A DNA stretch of 64,000 nucleotides, taken from contig NZ_FODC01000002.1 of assembly GCF_900110275.1 (NCBI RefSeq), positions 682,001-746,000 on the forward strand, in the 5' to 3' direction. Source of the stretch: Duganella sp. CF517 (GTDB lineage Bacteria; Pseudomonadota; Gammaproteobacteria; Burkholderiales; Burkholderiaceae_D). Numbering within the stretch: position 1 is the first letter of the stretch; each line of letters begins with the position of its first letter. The notes beneath the pieces were generated by a model. That model did not search any database. It saw only the letters and a list, made by a program, of their open reading frames with translations, and had not been told where the DNA came from. The position numbers and the translations under genes were made by a program. Shown here piece by piece: positions 62,433-64,000 of the stretch.

Positions 62433-63275
62433 GTGCTTACTGGAATTTCCCATCTCACCCTTGCCTCCTCGGATCTGCCGCGCAGCGTCGACTTCTACAC
62501 GCGCCTGCTCGATTTCCAGTTGATCGCCACGTGGGACACCGGCGCCTACCTGACCGTGGGCGGGTTGTGGATTTGCCTGTCGCTCGAGGCCGATCGAGCC
62601 GGCGCCGAGCCATCCGGATACACCCACTATGCGTTCGCGATCCGGGAGGGCGATTTCGCCGGGTTTCGCCAGCGCCTGCTGGCTGCGGGTGTTGTGGAAT
62701 GGAAAGCCAATCGCAGCGAAGGCGAATCGTTCTACTTCCTCGATCCGGACGGCCATCAGCTCGAAGCACATGTCGGATCGCTCGCTTCGCGCATGGCGCG
62801 CTGCCGTGAAAAGCCCTACGCCGGCATGCGGTTTTTCGACACGCTCCACGTGCGCCAGGCCACCGTCGACGACATCGCGGCGATGTCGGCCATTCGTCTG
62901 GACGTCAAGGAAAACGTCCTGACCGATCCAAGCCGGGTGACGCAGCAGATGTACCTGGACTATCTGGACCTGCTCGGGCGCGGCTGGGTTGCGGAAATTG
63001 CGGGCGAGGTCGTCGGATTTTCCTATGCCGACAAGACCGACGCATCGATCTGGGCGTTGTTCGTGTCGCCGGCGCATGAAGGCAAGGGAGCGGCCAAGCG
63101 CTTGCTCGGCGTCGCGGTGGACTGGTTGTTCGCGCTCGGGCACGACGGCGTGCACCTGAGCACCTCGGCCGGCACGCGCGCCGACAAGTTTTACGCCGCC
63201 CAGGGGTGGACGCGCACCGTGTTGAACGACCGCGACGCCGCGTTCACGCTCACGAGGGCCGGCAGACCGACTTGA
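62433..63275 (+). CDS. FosA-type VOC enzyme fused to a GNAT acetyltransferase
   Basis: 280 residues from the GTG at 62433. Residues 1-135 are a FosA glutathione/fosfomycin transferase domain with the metal ligands His7, His65 and Glu111, and with Thr9, Trp46, Lys91, Ser95, Ser99, Tyr101 and Arg120 at positions that correspond to FosA. Residues about 137-280 are a GNAT acetyltransferase ([33 protein letters not shown] acetyl-CoA loop, [10 protein letters not shown]). Known FosA proteins end after the VOC domain, so this is a fusion of two potential drug- or toxin-modifying activities. Bracketed by inverted repeats. Confidence 0.9.
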   Translation: MLTGISHLTLASSDLPRSVDFYTRLLDFQLIATWDTGAYLTVGGLWICLSLEADRAGAEPSGYTHYAFAIREGDFAGFRQRLLAAGVVEWKANRSEGESFYFLDPDGHQLEAHVGSLASRMARCREKPYAGMRFFDTLHVRQATVDDIAAMSAIRLDVKENVLTDPSRVTQQMYLDYLDLLGRGWVAEIAGEVVGFSYADKTDASIWALFVSPAHEGKGAAKRLLGVAVDWLFALGHDGVHLSTSAGTRADKFYAAQGWTRTVLNDRDAAFTLTRAGRPT

Positions 63276-63294
63276 CGACCTGTCGGATGTGACC

Positions 63295-63320
63295 GTGTCC
63301 GAATGACAGACTTGACCCCC
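63295..63320 (+). repeat. Direct copy of the dispersed repeat
   Basis: 26 bp identical to the inverted copy at 62299-62324 and, over 25 bp, to the tandem pair at 47512-47580. It starts 19 bases after the FosA-GNAT stop codon. Confidence 0.88.
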
Positions 63321-63336
63321 ATCGCTGGCGATCGTT

Positions 63337-63951
63337 TCATAAAATGCCTAATTGGAACTTCTGTGCGAGAAGGTCATCCCATGCGATGTACATGAATTGG
63401 CTACCGTCGGGATTGTCGATGTAACCGAACCAATTGCTGTTGTGCTTCATCTTTTCCTGAAGAAAACTTGCCCGTGCGATCAGATCGGTCGTCTTGATGA
63501 CAGCGGCGCATAGCAACGTTCCTCCTTTCTTATCCAGATATGCCTGGACAGTCAGGTGCGGATACAGATGACCTTCTTCCCGATTCGCAATGGCCCTGGC
63601 GCGCTTCTCCAATTCCGTCTCTCCACCGCCCTTGGACCGCGTACGGATGGTGAAGGTGCGCCGCGGCACGCCCCATTGCACCCGGCTCGCCAACCCACGA
63701 ATCGACGACGGATTGGCTTGAATATGCCAGGCGTCGATGCCCGCAAGCAGGTCCAACTGGTCAATGAAGTTTTTGTCTGAAACGGCTTCCACCGGCTGTA
63801 GCTTACCTCCGCCCACAATCGGCAGTTGCGAGATGCCTGGCCAAACAACGTTCACAAAATCTTCGGCGCTGGCCGACAACATTTTGATGACATGCTCTCG
63901 CGCGCTGGACGATTCCGCCAACGGCTTGATGGTTTTGAAAGTGAATGCCAC
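63337..63951 (-). CDS. Hypothetical protein at the right edge (may extend beyond the window)
   Basis: 204 residues from the GTG at 63951, which has GGAG 8 bases upstream; the frame stays open to the window end, so the true start may lie outside. Sequence features: no signal peptide or membrane segment, a basic central part (RVQWGVPRRTFTIRTRSKGGG, split here as RVQWGVPRRTF and TIRTRSKGG) and an aromatic C-terminal part (WFGYIDNPDGSQFMYIAWDD). I recognise no family. GC is near 50 percent by hand count, well below the window average, suggesting acquired DNA. Confidence 0.6.
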   Translation of the reverse strand: MAFTFKTIKPLAESSSAREHVIKMLSASAEDFVNVVWPGISQLPIVGGGKLQPVEAVSDKNFIDQLDLLAGIDAWHIQANPSSIRGLASRVQWGVPRRTFTIRTRSKGGGETELEKRARAIANREEGHLYPHLTVQAYLDKKGGTLLCAAVIKTTDLIARASFLQEKMKHNSNWFGYIDNPDGSQFMYIAWDDLLAQKFQLGIL

Positions 63952-64000
63952 TTGGTCTTCTCCGTCGTTTCCTGATCCGGTCTCGAGAATATCACCGCGC

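Overview
The window is high-GC (about 65 percent) bacterial chromosome. Gene order (mraZ-rsmH-ftsL-ftsI-murE-murF-mraY; ftsY-ftsE-ftsX-rpoH with a CIRCE element), beta-proteobacterial porins and the pectin/uronic-acid genes suggest a member of the Oxalobacteraceae (Massilia/Duganella/Janthinobacterium-like). This placement is inferred from gene content only. I see no plasmid or phage backbone, rRNA, tRNA, CRISPR array or complete insertion sequence. The only clear non-coding RNA gene is rnpB.

Layout. 1-7351: start of the division/cell-wall cluster, read leftward from a promoter with four phased MraZ boxes; mraY runs off the left edge. 7900-14156: glpK, rnpB, a thiamine-diphosphate enzyme, a small exported protein and a porin. 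14157-22367: an eight-gene leftward operon (FAD oxidoreductase, DUF1365, Cfa-like methyltransferase, chalcone-isomerase-like protein, MFS carrier, DUF3833 lipoprotein, SDR, NTF2-like) divergent from a MerR/B12-domain regulator of the CarH/LitR photoreceptor type; it is probably a light- or photo-oxidation-responsive lipid-modification system. 22487-26506: ftsY, ftsEX and rpoH. 26522-35358: a small RHH-like protein, a lipoprotein, gamma-glutamyltransferase, a signal peptidase I, an ABC exporter whose permease is fused to a CPBP protease, and two DJ-1/PfpI-superfamily proteins (one exported, one an AraC regulator).

35366-52899 is a pectin/galacturonate catabolic locus. Exported enzymes (GDSL esterase, two CE8 pectinesterases, GH28 polygalacturonase) and a TonB receptor would release and import pectin fragments. 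Uronate dehydrogenase, an SMP-30 lactonase, a GarD-type dehydratase, KdgD and a ketoglutaric semialdehyde dehydrogenase then form the complete oxidative route from galacturonate to 2-oxoglutarate. Two FadR/FCD-type GntR regulators, each with a recognisable but different palindrome, divide the locus. No inner-membrane uronate transporter is visible.

53036-64000: an HDOD protein, a DHA2 MFS exporter divergent from a second porin, a TerD/AIM24/TerD/DUF475 stress cluster with a divergent LysR regulator, a GFA-family protein, two unknowns, a FosA-GNAT fusion between inverted copies of a short dispersed repeat, and a lower-GC unknown gene at the right edge. The same repeat occurs as a tandem pair at the end of the pectin genes, so it marks the accessory junctions of the window.
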